This document shows positions 1 through 9,379 of a DNA stretch of 39,560 bases, piece after piece. Below the pieces are notes generated by a model. The model did no database searches, was not told the DNA's origin, and was given only the letters and a program-made list of their open reading frames with translations. The stretch lies in assembly GCA_037443705.1 (NCBI GenBank), contig JBBINV010000038.1, forward strand, positions 1 through 39,560, given 5' to 3'. The number at the start of each line of letters is the position of its first letter. Positions within the stretch are counted from its first letter, which is position 1. The translations under genes were made by a program, and so were the position numbers. The DNA is from 2-02-FULL-66-14 sp037443705. Lineage in GTDB: Bacteria; Pseudomonadota; Gammaproteobacteria; Burkholderiales; SG8-39.

Positions 1-1815
1 GTAGCCGAGCTCCTTGCCGCCGAGCTTGCCGTAGCCGATCACCGCGAAGCGCGGCTCCTCGCGGTGCCGGTTCCGGATGAGTTTCCACACATGAACGATC
101 GAAACCCCGAGCACGATATCGGCAAGAAGCGACAGATGGTCGGCGAGGCGCTCGACCGTCAGCATCCCGGCCAGATCCTGCGCCAGCAGCCGGAAGACCT
201 GTCCCTGGTGCTGTTCGCGCAGCAGGTTCATCTGCCGCTCGGTGTCGCCCGCGGCCGCGGCGAGCGCGCGGCGCAGTCCCTGCTCGAACGCCGGCCAGTC
301 GGGCGGCGCGGCGAGCACGCGGTCGTCGAGCAATTCGTCCAGCAGCAGCGGGTGCCGCGTCACGAACTCCGCGGCCCAGCTCGAGGCGCCGATCATGCGC
401 GCGACGCGCTCGAGCGCCTCGGGATGTTCGGCCAGAAGCGCGAGATAGGCCGCGCGGCGCGCGATCGCCTCGATGAGCCCGAGCCCGCGCGCGAGCGTCG
501 CGCCCGGATCGGGGGTCGATGCGGCTGCCGCGGCGAGGGCGGGAACCAGCTGGTCGACGCGCCGGCGCGACTCGTCCGGCAGCTGCAGGTAGCGCTGGCT
601 CGCGCGAAATGCGGCCGCGCGCGGGTGCTCGGGCCAGGCCGCGCCGTTCGCCTCCAGCCCCGATTCCGCGAGCACGTCCTGGAAGTGGCGCGTGACGGCG
701 GCGCGATGCGATTGAAGCGCTTCGTAGAACAGGCTCCAGGCGGGGAAGCCCATCGCCGATGAAACCCAGTCGCGATCGGCGGCCTCCGCTGGCAGAGTGT
801 GCGTCTGCGCGTCGTCGAGATACTGCAGCCGGTGCTCGAGGTTGCGCAGGAATACGTACGCACGGGAAAGCTCCTGTGCCGCTTTCTCGGGAAGCAGTTT
901 CTTCTGGTGCAGGCGCCGGAGAACCTCCAGGGTCGGCCGCACCGTCAGCTCCGGATCGCGCCCGCCGCGCACGAGCTGCAGCGCCTGCGCGACGAACTCG
1001 ATCTCGCGGATGCCGCCGGGGCCGAGCTTCACGTGCTCGGCGAGCTCGCGGCGCGCCACGTCGCGCCGCACCTCGGCGTGCAGGCGCCGCATCGCGGCGA
1101 GCGTGCCGAAGTCGAGATACTTGCGGTACACGAACGGGCGCACGATCGCGGCGAGCTCCCCGTGCCGCGCGCCGGTGACGGGCCGCGCCTTGATCCAGGC
1201 GTAGCGCTCCCATTCGCGCCCCTGGGCCACGAAATACGATTCGAGCGCGTCGAAGCTCGCGGCAATCGGGCCGGCGTCGCCGTAGGGCCGCAACCGCATG
1301 TCGACGCGGAACGCGAAGCCCTCGCCCGTGGTCTCAGAGAGCAGCGCGATGAGCTTGCGCCCGAGGCGCTCGAACGCCTCGTGCTCGCCGGCGCCGTCGG
1401 GATAGGCGAACACGAGGTCGATGTCGGAGGAGACGTTCAGCTCCCGCCCGCCGAGCTTTCCCATGGCGACGACCACCAGCTGCCCGGGCGGCGCCGCGAG
1501 CGAGCTCTCGGCCCACGCGAGCGCGCACGCGATCTCCGCCTCGGCAAGGGCGCTCATCGTGCCGCACACCTCGGCGAGATCCGCGCGCTCCGCGAGGTCG
1601 CGTGCCATCACGCGCAGAAACACGCGCTGGCGAAGCCGCCGCAGTCGTGCCTTGAGCGCAGCTTCGGGCTCGAGGCGCCCGGGGGCGAGTTCGGCGGCGA
1701 TCGTGTCGGCGCGGAACGGCTCCGGCGCGTTCAGCTCCAGGGACAAATCCGGCTGCGCGGCAAGGAGCCGGGCGGCGCTGCGCGGAAGTGAGGAATTCCC
1801 AATCGAAACGGGCAT
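1..1815 (-). CDS. glnE: Bifunctional glutamine synthetase adenylyltransferase/adenylyl-removase, N-terminal part (runs off the left edge)
   Basis: GlnE adenylylates and de-adenylylates glutamine synthetase in response to PII and glutamine, so it tunes nitrogen assimilation in the cytoplasm. The minus frame read from an ATG at 1815 is open for 605 codons to the window edge. The adenylyl-removase nucleotidyltransferase signature MGKLGGRELNVSSDIDLVF starts at residue 118, and its two aspartates are present. At the window edge (about residues 594-605) the second, adenylyltransferase, signature begins as GYGKLGGKELGY. The removase domain and the linker are therefore complete and only the C-terminal third is missing. 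GlnE proteins are usually about 900-950 residues. The ATG at 1815 lies only 12 bp from the ATG of the divergent yhdP gene, so its promoter must lie inside yhdP. I see no frameshift. Identity is firm; the exact start is likely but not proven. Confidence 0.95.
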   Translation of the reverse strand, partial: MPVSIGNSSLPRSAARLLAAQPDLSLELNAPEPFRADTIAAELAPGRLEPEAALKARLRRLRQRVFLRVMARDLAERADLAEVCGTMSALAEAEIACALAWAESSLAAPPGQLVVVAMGKLGGRELNVSSDIDLVFAYPDGAGEHEAFERLGRKLIALLSETTGEGFAFRVDMRLRPYGDAGPIAASFDALESYFVAQGREWERYAWIKARPVTGARHGELAAIVRPFVYRKYLDFGTLAAMRRLHAEVRRDVARRELAEHVKLGPGGIREIEFVAQALQLVRGGRDPELTVRPTLEVLRRLHQKKLLPEKAAQELSRAYVFLRNLEHRLQYLDDAQTHTLPAEAADRDWVSSAMGFPAWSLFYEALQSHRAAVTRHFQDVLAESGLEANGAAWPEHPRAAAFRASQRYLQLPDESRRRVDQLVPALAAAAASTPDPGATLARGLGLIEAIARRAAYLALLAEHPEALERVARMIGASSWAAEFVTRHPLLLDELLDDRVLAAPPDWPAFEQGLRRALAAAAGDTERQMNLLREQHQGQVFRLLAQDLAGMLTVERLADHLSLLADIVLGVSIVHVWKLIRNRHREEPRFAVIGYGKLGGKELGY

Positions 1816-1827
1816 TTACACGATAGA

Positions 1828-4800
1828 ATGCCTCGCAACAGGGCATTGATGCAAACACCGCTCCCCGCCTGGCTCGACCGCCGGCGCCTCGCGCTCGCCT
1901 TGCGCGCGCTCGAGGTCCTCGCCTGGACCGCGTTCTTCGCGTTCGCGGCGCTCTTTCTCGCGCTCCGGTTCTGGGTTCTGCCGAACATCGAGCGCTACCG
2001 CGGCGACATCGTCGCCGCGGTGTCGCGCTCGGTCGGGCTCGAAGTGACGGTCGAGGGAATCGAAGCGGACTGGCTGGGCCTGCGGCCGCGAATCGTGCTC
2101 TCCGGGGTTCGCGTTTACGATCGCGACGGGCGCGAGGCGCTCGTCCTTCCCTCGGTGGAAAACGTGGTCGGCTGGCGCTCGGTGCTCGCCGGGGGGCTGC
2201 GGCTTCGCTCGCTCGCAATCGACGGGCCGCGCCTCACGCTGCGGCGCGACGCCGAGGGCGCGATCTGGGTCGCCGGCATGAAGCTCGCCGAGGGCCGGAG
2301 CGAAGGAGGGCTCGCCGACTGGATCCTCGGCCAGAACGAGATCCAGGTCCGCAACGCCGATATCGAATGGATCGACGAGCGGCGCGGCGCCCCGCCGCTC
2401 GAGCTTTCGGCGCTCAACTTCCGGCTACGCAACGACGGGGACGCGCACGCCTTCGGGCTCTCGGCGCGGCCGCCGCGCGCCCTGGGCTCGGGCCTGGAGC
2501 TGAAAGCGGAACTCGTGGGCCGGAGCGTCGGCGAGCTGAAGGCATGGAACGGGCGCGTGTTCGCGGAGCTCGGCACGACCGATCTCGCCGGCTGGCGCGC
2601 ATGGGTCGACTACCCGATCGACGTGCGCCGGGGCCAGGGCGCGGTGCGCGTCTGGGCGACGCTCGCCGGCGGAGCGGTGTCGCGCGCGACGGCCGATGTC
2701 GCGCTCTCCGGCGTGGCGGCGAGGCTGGCGAGGGATTTGCCCCTGCTCGAGGTCACGGCGGTGCGCGGACGGCTCCAGGGGCGCGAGACCGCGCGCGGCT
2801 ACGAGTTCGGGGTCCGGAACCTCGCCCTCGCCACCGGCCGCGGGCCCGAGATGCAGGCGACGAGCTTTCGCGCGCAATGGGAGCGCGCGCAGGGCGCGCG
2901 CCCGCAGCGGGGACTTGTCAACGCGAGCCTGATCGAGCTCGCGCCGCTTGCGCATCTCGCGGAGTTCATGCCGTTTCCCGCGGATTTGAGGAAGCTCCTC
3001 GCGGAGCTCGCGCCGCAGGGAAACCTTCTCGACGTGAAGCTCGACTGGACCGGCGAGCTCCCGGACGAAGCGACCTTCAGCGCGAAGGCGCGCTTCGGCG
3101 GCCTCGCCATGAAGGCCTGGCGCGCGATCCCGGGATTCGCCGGGCTCTCGGGCAGCATCGAGGCGAGCGAGCGCAGGGGGACGCTGCGGCTTGCCTCGCA
3201 GCGCGCCGAGTTCGACCTGCCCAAGGTGTTTCCCGAGCCGCGCATCGCGCTCGACACCCTGAACGGCGAGGTGCACTGGGAGCGCGCGCGGCCCGGGACG
3301 GCCGATTTCCGCATCGCGAGCCTCGCCTACGCCAACGCCGATCTCGCGGGCACCGCCTCCGGCAGCTACCGGTACACGGGCGAAGGCCCGGGCGTCATCG
3401 ACCTCTCGGCGCAGCTCGCGCGCGCCGACGGCCGCCAGATCGCGCGTTACCTGCCGCTGTCCAGCATCCTCGGGGAGCGCACGCGCGCCTGGCTCGCGTC
3501 CTCGATCCTCGCCGGGCAGTCGGGGGAGGCCCGGCTTCGGCTGCAGGGCGACCTGCGCGATTTTCCGTTCGCCGACCGCGCCAAGGGCCAGTTCCTGGTC
3601 GCCGCGAAGGTGAGCGCAGGGACGCTGGAGTACGCGAGCGGCTGGCCGCGGGTCGAGGCGATCGAGGGCGAGCTCGTGTTCGAGCGCGAACGCATGGAAA
3701 TCACGGGCCGCTCGGGCAGGATACTCGGTGCGAAGGTCACCGGCGTGCGCGTCGCGATCGCGGACCTGCGCGCGACGCCGACGCTGCTCACGATCTCCGG
3801 GCAGGCCGAGGGACCCACTTCGGAGTTCCTGCGGTATATCCGCGAGAGCCCGGTGCGCGGGATGATCGACGGGTTCACCGACCGAATGAGCGCGGAGGGG
3901 CGCGGACGGCTCCAGCTCAGGCTCGAGCTGCCGCTCGAAGAGCTTGCGAGAAGCCGGATCGCCGGCGAATACCGCTTCGCGGGAAACACCGTGACGCTCG
4001 ATCCGCGCCTGCCGCCGGTCGAGCGCGCGGGCGCGCGGGTGAGCTTCACGGAGTCGGGGCTCGCGCTGCACGAGGCGCGCGGGCAGCTCTTCGGCGGGCC
4101 GGTCGCGTTCTCGGGCGGCTCGAAGCCCGGCGCCGGCATCGTCGTCGCCGCCGAGGGGCGCGCGACCGTGCCTGGCCTGCGCGCGCTGTTCGACCCTCCG
4201 TGGCGCGACCGCCTCTCGGGCGCAGCCGACTACAAGGCGAGCCTTGCCGTGCGCGAGGGCCGCACCCGGATCACGTTCGAATCGCCGCTGCGCGGAATCG
4301 CCTCCGAGCTTCCGCCGCCGTTCGCAAAATCGGCGGACGAAACGCTGCCGCTTCGCGTCGACGTCTTTCCCGCCGAGGACCGCGAGCGCATCTCGGTCGC
4401 GCTCGGGCGCCTCGCGGCCGCTGAGGTCCTGCGCGCGCGCGAGGACGCCCGGATGCGCCTTCAGCGCGCCGCGGTGTCGCTCAACCCCGCGCCCGGCGAG
4501 GCGCTGCGGATCCCGGATCGCCGCGCGGTCGCCGTCTACGGGACGCTTCCCGCGCTCGACGTGGACCGGTGGCTGCCGCTGCTCGGTGGCGGCGGGGCGG
4601 ACGCCACGAGCTTCGACCTGCGCGCGGGCACGCTCGATATCGTCGGCAAGCGCCTGCGCAACGTCTCGCTGCGCGGCGCCGCCGACGCCTCGGGATGGTC
4701 GGCGAGCGTGAACGCATCGGAGCTCGCGGGCAACTTCACCTATCGTGGCGAGGACGGCGGAAAGCTGTTCGCGCGGCTGCAGCACTTCAGCGTGCCCGAG

Positions 4801-5661
4801 GATTCGCCGGGCGCGAAGCCCTCGCCGGCGGCGAGCGCGAAGGATCTGCCCTCCGTCGATCTGGTGACCGACAGTTTCACGTACCGCGGCAAGCGCTACG
4901 GGCGCGTCGAGGTGGTGGCGCGGCACGACGGGCCGGACTGGCGCATCGACAAGCTCGTCATGGTCAATCCCGAGGCCTCGCTCTCGGCGAGCGGCCTCTG
5001 GCGCACGGGAAGCGATTCGCGCACCTCGCTCGAGTTCCGCCTCGAGTCGAGCGACGTCGGCAAGTTCCTCGAGCGCGCGGGCTATCCCGAGCGCGTGAGC
5101 GGCGGCGCCGCCAAGGCGAGCGGCAATCTCGCCTGGAGCGGCGAGCCCCTGGCACTCGATTACCCGAGTCTCTCCGGCGAGGTCACGCTCACCGCGGAGA
5201 ACGGCACCTTTCCGCAGGTCGAGACCGGCCTGGGGAGGCTGCTCTCGTTCGTGAGCCTGCAGATCTCGGAGGTGTTCGCGAAGGGCTACCACTTCGACAC
5301 GCTGTCGGCGTCGCTGCAGGTGAAGCGGGGAGTGCTGAGCACCAGGGACCTCAAGATGCGCGGAGCGGCGGCCGAGGTGACGATGAGCGGCGATGTCGAT
5401 CTGGCGAGGGAAACGCAGAACCTGCGCCTTCGCGTCGTGCCGAGCGTGCGCCGCGGCGTCACCACGCTCGCCACGATCGTGAACCCGGCGGTCGCGATCG
5501 GCGTCGCGGTGGCGCAGGGCGTGCTCAAGGATCCGATCGGGCAGATCCTGTCGTACGAGTACGCGGTGAGCGGATCCTGGAGCGAGCCGAAGTTCGAGCG
5601 CCTGGACGCGGGCCCGCCTCCCGCCCCCTCCGGATCGATGGCGCCGGTGCCCGGCCAGTGA
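1828..5661 (+). CDS. yhdP: YhdP family AsmA-like envelope protein
   Basis: This 1277-residue protein matches the YhdP family: one N-terminal membrane anchor (about residues 29-52), then a very long periplasmic part of AsmA/TamB-like beta-strand repeats. In E. coli YhdP is one of the inner-to-outer-membrane bridges thought to carry phospholipids. Family features visible are the block after the anchor (VEGIEADWLGLRPRIVLSGV), the INA-type middle repeats, and the C-terminal segment with VVPSVRRGVTTLATIVNPAV. The ATG at 1828 overlaps a possible -10 box (TAGAAT, 1824-1829). If that promoter is real, the ATG at 1849 (residue 8) is the better start, giving 1270 residues. The stop overlaps the GTG start of the next gene as GTGA, so the two are probably translationally coupled. 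The yhdP/nitrilase/tldD order is common in proteobacteria. Confidence 0.93.
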   Translation: MPRNRALMQTPLPAWLDRRRLALALRALEVLAWTAFFAFAALFLALRFWVLPNIERYRGDIVAAVSRSVGLEVTVEGIEADWLGLRPRIVLSGVRVYDRDGREALVLPSVENVVGWRSVLAGGLRLRSLAIDGPRLTLRRDAEGAIWVAGMKLAEGRSEGGLADWILGQNEIQVRNADIEWIDERRGAPPLELSALNFRLRNDGDAHAFGLSARPPRALGSGLELKAELVGRSVGELKAWNGRVFAELGTTDLAGWRAWVDYPIDVRRGQGAVRVWATLAGGAVSRATADVALSGVAARLARDLPLLEVTAVRGRLQGRETARGYEFGVRNLALATGRGPEMQATSFRAQWERAQGARPQRGLVNASLIELAPLAHLAEFMPFPADLRKLLAELAPQGNLLDVKLDWTGELPDEATFSAKARFGGLAMKAWRAIPGFAGLSGSIEASERRGTLRLASQRAEFDLPKVFPEPRIALDTLNGEVHWERARPGTADFRIASLAYANADLAGTASGSYRYTGEGPGVIDLSAQLARADGRQIARYLPLSSILGERTRAWLASSILAGQSGEARLRLQGDLRDFPFADRAKGQFLVAAKVSAGTLEYASGWPRVEAIEGELVFERERMEITGRSGRILGAKVTGVRVAIADLRATPTLLTISGQAEGPTSEFLRYIRESPVRGMIDGFTDRMSAEGRGRLQLRLELPLEELARSRIAGEYRFAGNTVTLDPRLPPVERAGARVSFTESGLALHEARGQLFGGPVAFSGGSKPGAGIVVAAEGRATVPGLRALFDPPWRDRLSGAADYKASLAVREGRTRITFESPLRGIASELPPPFAKSADETLPLRVDVFPAEDRERISVALGRLAAAEVLRAREDARMRLQRAAVSLNPAPGEALRIPDRRAVAVYGTLPALDVDRWLPLLGGGGADATSFDLRAGTLDIVGKRLRNVSLRGAADASGWSASVNASELAGNFTYRGEDGGKLFARLQHFSVPEDSPGAKPSPAASAKDLPSVDLVTDSFTYRGKRYGRVEVVARHDGPDWRIDKLVMVNPEASLSASGLWRTGSDSRTSLEFRLESSDVGKFLERAGYPERVSGGAAKASGNLAWSGEPLALDYPSLSGEVTLTAENGTFPQVETGLGRLLSFVSLQISEVFAKGYHFDTLSASLQVKRGVLSTRDLKMRGAAAEVTMSGDVDLARETQNLRLRVVPSVRRGVTTLATIVNPAVAIGVAVAQGVLKDPIGQILSYEYAVSGSWSEPKFERLDAGPPPAPSGSMAPVPGQ

Positions 5662-6467
5662 GCGCGCCCTTGCGCGTCGCCGCCCTGCAAATGGTTTCGG
5701 GACCGGCGCTCGATGCCAATCTCGCCGCCGCGGCGCGCCTGATCGCGCAGGCGGCCGCGAGCGGGGCGCGGCTCGCGGTGCTGCCGGAGAACTTCTACCT
5801 GATCGACCGCGATCCGGGCGCCAAGGTGCGGCTGGCCGAGCCCGACGGCACGGGACCGATCCAGGATTTCCTCGCCGGCGAGGCGCGCCGCCACGGCCTC
5901 TGGGTCGTGGGCGGCAGCACGCCGATCCGCTCGAGCGATCCCGCGCGCATCCGAAGCAGCTGCCTGGTCTACGACGACGCCGGGCGGCGAGTCGCGCGCT
6001 ACGACAAGATGCACCTGTTCCGGTTCTCGCAGGGCGACGAGAGCCACGACGAGGCGCGTACGCTCGAGCCGGGCACCGGAGGCGTCGCGCTCGAGAGCCC
6101 CTTCGGCCGCATCGGCCTGTCGATCTGCTACGACGTGCGCTTCCCCGAGCTCTACCGGGGGCTCGCGCCGCTCGACCTGATCCTGGTTCCTTCCGCGTTC
6201 ACCGTGCCGACCGGGCGCGCGCACTGGCATGTGCTGCTTCGCGCGCGCGCGATCGAGAACCTCGCGTACGTGGTCGCACCCGCTCAAGGGGGCCTGCACC
6301 CCGGCGGCCGGCGCACCTATGGCCACACGCTCGTCGTGGATCCGTGGGGCGCGATCCTCGCCGAGCGCGACGAGGGCGAAGGGGTGGTGCTCGCGGAGAT
6401 CGATTCCGCGCGGCTCGCCGAAGTGAGAGAATCGCTGCCCGCGCTCGAGCACCGGAGATTGCGCTGA
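5658..6467 (+). CDS. Carbon-nitrogen hydrolase, Nit1/deaminated-glutathione-amidase-like
   Basis: A 269-residue nitrilase-superfamily amidohydrolase. The catalytic triad is visible: Glu44 in LPENF, Lys117 in YDKMHLFRF and Cys157 in SICYDVRFPELYR. The sequence around the lysine and the following SQGDESHDEARTL resemble the Nit1/YbeM branch. Members of that branch hydrolyse deaminated glutathione, a metabolite-repair reaction in the cytoplasm; assignment to that substrate is inference from family resemblance. Translation starts at a GTG (5658) overlapping the yhdP stop codon. I chose it because no ATG lies near the conserved N-terminal LRVAALQM block. The stop overlaps the tldD start by one base (TGATG). 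The length is normal for the family. Alternative: an omega-amidase-like member with another small amide substrate. Confidence 0.9.
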   Translation: MSAPLRVAALQMVSGPALDANLAAAARLIAQAAASGARLAVLPENFYLIDRDPGAKVRLAEPDGTGPIQDFLAGEARRHGLWVVGGSTPIRSSDPARIRSSCLVYDDAGRRVARYDKMHLFRFSQGDESHDEARTLEPGTGGVALESPFGRIGLSICYDVRFPELYRGLAPLDLILVPSAFTVPTGRAHWHVLLRARAIENLAYVVAPAQGGLHPGGRRTYGHTLVVDPWGAILAERDEGEGVVLAEIDSARLAEVRESLPALEHRRLR

Positions 6468-7909
6468 TGGAAAGCGACGTTCTGTTGTCCACCGCGGCAT
6501 CGTGCCTTCTCGCGCCCTACGACCTGGAGACGGCGAGCCTTGCGCGCGTGTTCGGGCGCATGGCCGGGCGGCGCCTGGATTACGCCGACCTCTACTTCCA
6601 GTACACGCGCTCCGAGGGCTGGAGCCTCGAGGAGGGCATCGTCAAGTCGGGCAGCTTCGGCATCGACCAGGGCGTGGGCGTGCGCGCGATCGCGGGCGAC
6701 AGGACCGCGTTCGCGTACTCCGACGAGATCAGCTTCGACGCGCTCGAGGACGCGGCGCAGGCGACACGAGTGATCGCGCGCGCAGGCGGCGCGAAGCGGA
6801 CGAAGGTCGTTTCCCGAAGGCGAATTCCTCAACGGTACGAGCCGGTCGACCCTCTGAGCACTCTTGAGGCGACCGGGAAAGTCGCCTTGCTGGAAAAGCT
6901 GGAGCGGATGTGCCGCGCAAAAGACCCGCGCATCGTGCAGGTGATGGCGCACCTTGGCGGCGAGTACGAGGTGGTGCTGGTGGCGCGCTCGGACGGCGTG
7001 GTCGCCGCGGACGTGCGGCCGCTCGTGCGCCTGTCGGTGCAGGTGATCGCCGAGCAGAACGGCCGGCGGGAGAGCGGCACGGCGGGCGGCGGCGGGCGCA
7101 CCGGCTACGCGCATTTCACCGAGGCGGTGCTCGAGTCGTACGCGCAGCGGGCGGTCGCGCAGGCGCTCACGAACCTGGAAGCGCGGCCCGCGCCCGCCGG
7201 CACGATGACCGTGGTGCTCGGGCCCGGCTGGCCGGGAATCCTGCTGCACGAGGCGATCGGGCACGGGCTCGAAGGCGATTTCAACCGCAAGGGCAGCTCC
7301 GCCTTCAGCGGCCGCCTCGGCGAGCGCGTGGCGGCGCGCGGCGTCACCGTGATCGACGACGGCACCATCCCCGGGCGGCGCGGCTCGCTCACGATCGACG
7401 ACGAGGGCAACCCCACGCAGCGCACGGTGCTCATCGAGGACGGTGTGCTGCGCGGCTATCTCCAGGACAGCCTGAACGCGCGCCTGATGAAGATGCCGGT
7501 CACCGGCAACGGCCGGCGCGAATCGTTCGCGCACCTCACGCTCCCGCGCATGACCAACACCTACATGCTCGCGGGCTCGCACGATCCGAAGGAGATCATC
7601 GCGAGCGTGAAGAAGGGCCTCTACGCGGTCAACTTCGGCGGCGGCCAGGTCGACATCACGAACGGCAAGTTCGTGTTCTCGGCCGCCGAGGCCTATCTCA
7701 TCGAGGACGGCAAGATCACGCACCCCGTAAAGGGCGCGACGCTGATCGGCAACGGCCCCGACGCGCTCACGCGCGTGAGCATGATCGGAGCCGACCTCGA
7801 GCTCGACACCGGCATCGGCACCTGCGGAAAAGAGGGCCAGAGCGTTCCGGTCGGCGTGGGCGTGCCGACGCTCAAGATCGACGGGCTGACGGTGGGGGGA
7901 ACCGCGTGA
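6467..7909 (+). CDS. tldD: Metalloprotease TldD
   Basis: TldD is one half of the TldD/TldE (PmbA) heterodimeric metalloprotease, which in E. coli degrades unfolded peptides, the CcdA antitoxin and the microcin B17 leader. The 480 residues match the family length closely (E. coli TldD is 481). The zinc-binding motif HEAIGHGLEGDF is present with His261, Glu262 and His265. Conserved blocks before and after it are also visible: GGGGRTGYAHF, the glycine-rich SLTIDDEGNPTQ, and the C-terminal GADLELDTGIGTCGKEGQ. The partner gene tldE/pmbA is not in this window. The ATG overlaps the nitrilase stop codon, and the tldD stop overlaps the GTG of the next gene, so it sits in the middle of a coupled operon. 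Nothing looks broken. Confidence 0.97.
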   Translation: MESDVLLSTAASCLLAPYDLETASLARVFGRMAGRRLDYADLYFQYTRSEGWSLEEGIVKSGSFGIDQGVGVRAIAGDRTAFAYSDEISFDALEDAAQATRVIARAGGAKRTKVVSRRRIPQRYEPVDPLSTLEATGKVALLEKLERMCRAKDPRIVQVMAHLGGEYEVVLVARSDGVVAADVRPLVRLSVQVIAEQNGRRESGTAGGGGRTGYAHFTEAVLESYAQRAVAQALTNLEARPAPAGTMTVVLGPGWPGILLHEAIGHGLEGDFNRKGSSAFSGRLGERVAARGVTVIDDGTIPGRRGSLTIDDEGNPTQRTVLIEDGVLRGYLQDSLNARLMKMPVTGNGRRESFAHLTLPRMTNTYMLAGSHDPKEIIASVKKGLYAVNFGGGQVDITNGKFVFSAAEAYLIEDGKITHPVKGATLIGNGPDALTRVSMIGADLELDTGIGTCGKEGQSVPVGVGVPTLKIDGLTVGGTA

Positions 7910-8751
7910 ACTTTCTCGCCGGCGCGGCGGCGCTTGCGCGGGAAATTCCCGACGGCGCGCAACTCGCGCTGCCGCCCGACTACTCGCTTGTAGCGATGGA
8001 GGTGGTGCGCGCGCTCGTTCGGCGCAAGGCGCGGGGCTTGAGGTTGCTCGGCGTGCCGGTGCTGGGGATGTGCGCGGATCTCCTCATCGGCGCGGGTTGC
8101 GTAGCGGAAGTCGAGTCGAGCGCGGTGTCGCTCGGGGAAGCGGGCCCGGCGCCGCGGTTCACGGAAGCGGCCGAATCGGGCGAACTCAAGATCGTCGATG
8201 CGACATGCCCGGCGGTGCACACGGCGCTGCAGGCCGCGGAAAAGGGCGTGCCGTTCATGCCTCTGAGGGGTGTGCTGGGTTCGGACCTGGTTTCGATTCG
8301 TCAGGATTGGAAATCGATTCAGAATCCGATGAATGCAGAGTCTGACCCCATTTTGCTCGTCCCCGCGATCCAGCCGGATATCGCCCTCTTTCACGCGCGC
8401 TGGGCGGACGACGCCGGCAACATCTGGGTGGGCCGGCGGCGCGAGCTCGCGACGATCGCGCACGCGGCGAAGCGAACCTACGTCACGTTCGAGGAGAAGC
8501 GCGCGGGCGACATGCTCGAGGACGAGCTGCTCGCGCCGGGCGTCGTCTCCTCGGTGTACGTGACCGGCGTGGCGCCGGCCGCGCGCGGCGCCTGGCCGCT
8601 CGGGGTGCCCGGGCTCTACGGCATCGACGACACGCACCTCGCGCTTTATGCGCAGGCGGCGAAAACGAGGGAAGGCTTTGAGCGCTATCTCGCCGAATAC
8701 GTATTCGAAGGAAGAGCTGCTCGCCTGCGCGATCGCGCGTCTGATCGGTGA
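7906..8751 (+). CDS. CoA-transferase subunit A (class I, glutaconate-type-like)
   Basis: A 281-residue protein resembling the alpha subunits of class I CoA transferases: an N-terminal segment for the CoA-binding fold, then PFMPLRGVLGSDLV, DPILLVPAIQPDIALFHA and a C-terminal tail. Together with the next gene it would form a heteromeric enzyme that moves CoA between carboxylates. The acid substrate cannot be told from sequence. The glutaconate CoA-transferase / IpdAB-like group is the closest in feel, and IpdAB members can act as hydrolases rather than transferases. The GTG start (7906) overlaps the tldD stop as GTGA. The C-terminal 74 bases overlap the start of subunit B. Inside the gene is the 12-mer GAGTCTGACCCC (8338-8349), which recurs at the end of subunit B. 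Confidence 0.8.
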   Translation: MNFLAGAAALAREIPDGAQLALPPDYSLVAMEVVRALVRRKARGLRLLGVPVLGMCADLLIGAGCVAEVESSAVSLGEAGPAPRFTEAAESGELKIVDATCPAVHTALQAAEKGVPFMPLRGVLGSDLVSIRQDWKSIQNPMNAESDPILLVPAIQPDIALFHARWADDAGNIWVGRRRELATIAHAAKRTYVTFEEKRAGDMLEDELLAPGVVSSVYVTGVAPAARGAWPLGVPGLYGIDDTHLALYAQAAKTREGFERYLAEYVFEGRAARLRDRASDR

Positions 8752-9379
8752 CGCGCGCCACGTCGCGGTAGGGGCGGCCTCGCCGATTCCTGCGACAGCC
8801 TGTGCGTTGCTGAGGGCGTCGGGCTCCTCGCTCAAGGTGTCACTTCTTCACAAACGAATCGGCAACCCGTTCACGGAAGGGTCGCGCGAGCTGTTCGACC
8901 TCGCGGGACAGGGACGCATCGACGTGTTCTTTCTCGGCGGCGCGCAGATCGACGGCGGGGCGAACATCAACCTGGTGCGCGCGAACGGCAAGCGCTTCCC
9001 CGGCTCCTTCGGCTCCGCCTTCATGTATCCGGTCGTGCCGCGCGTGATCCTGTTTCGCGAGGAGCACTCGCGCCGCGTGCTGGTTCCGAAGGTGGAATTC
9101 GTCTCGGCGCGCGGCGATCCGCAGGCGCTGCTCACCGGCAAGGCGCTCTTCGCGTGGCAGAAGGAGGCGCGCCGCTTCCGGCTGGAAAGCGTGCATCCGG
9201 GATTCGGGGTGAAGCAGATTCTCGAGGAGACCGGATTCGGATTCGATTGCCCGGACGAGGTCCCTGCGACGCCGCCCCCGACGGAGGAAGAGATCAGGCT
9301 CCTGAGAGGAGCGGTTGCGCGCGAGATCTCCGGAAATTATCCCGAGTTCGCGCGGCGAGTCTGGAAGATCGGAGTCTGA
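8678..9379 (+). CDS. CoA-transferase subunit B (class I)
   Basis: A 233-residue beta subunit of the same CoA transferase. Visible blocks are GAASPIPATACALLRASG near the N-terminus, then GRIDVFFLGGAQIDGGANIN and SVHPGFGVKQILEETGF. The SENG active-site motif of succinyl-CoA:3-ketoacid transferases is not visible, so the catalytic residue and substrate remain open. I place the start at TTG 8678 because it is preceded by a good ribosome binding site (GAGGGAAGG, 8667-8675) and directly precedes the conserved region. An in-frame ATG at 8648 would only add an arginine-rich extension read inside subunit A. The gene overlaps subunit A by 74 bases. It ends seven bases before the stop of the convergent glpK gene, inside a near-palindrome. 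Confidence 0.78.
   Translation: MSAISPNTYSKEELLACAIARLIGDARHVAVGAASPIPATACALLRASGSSLKVSLLHKRIGNPFTEGSRELFDLAGQGRIDVFFLGGAQIDGGANINLVRANGKRFPGSFGSAFMYPVVPRVILFREEHSRRVLVPKVEFVSARGDPQALLTGKALFAWQKEARRFRLESVHPGFGVKQILEETGFGFDCPDEVPATPPPTEEEIRLLRGAVAREISGNYPEFARRVWKIGV

Noticed and set aside
2425..5292. Antisense open frame of 955 codons within yhdP
   Set aside because: Mirrors the codon pattern of yhdP and has no domain features.
4569..6467. A 632-codon frame that appears to fuse a long N-terminal extension to the nitrilase
   Set aside because: The first part is an alternate frame of yhdP. The nitrilase starts at GTG 5658, where conserved sequence begins.
8338..8349. Insertion of a repeat element breaking CoA-transferase A
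   Set aside because: The protein reads normally through the site (SDPILLVPAI is family-like), so no disruption is evident.
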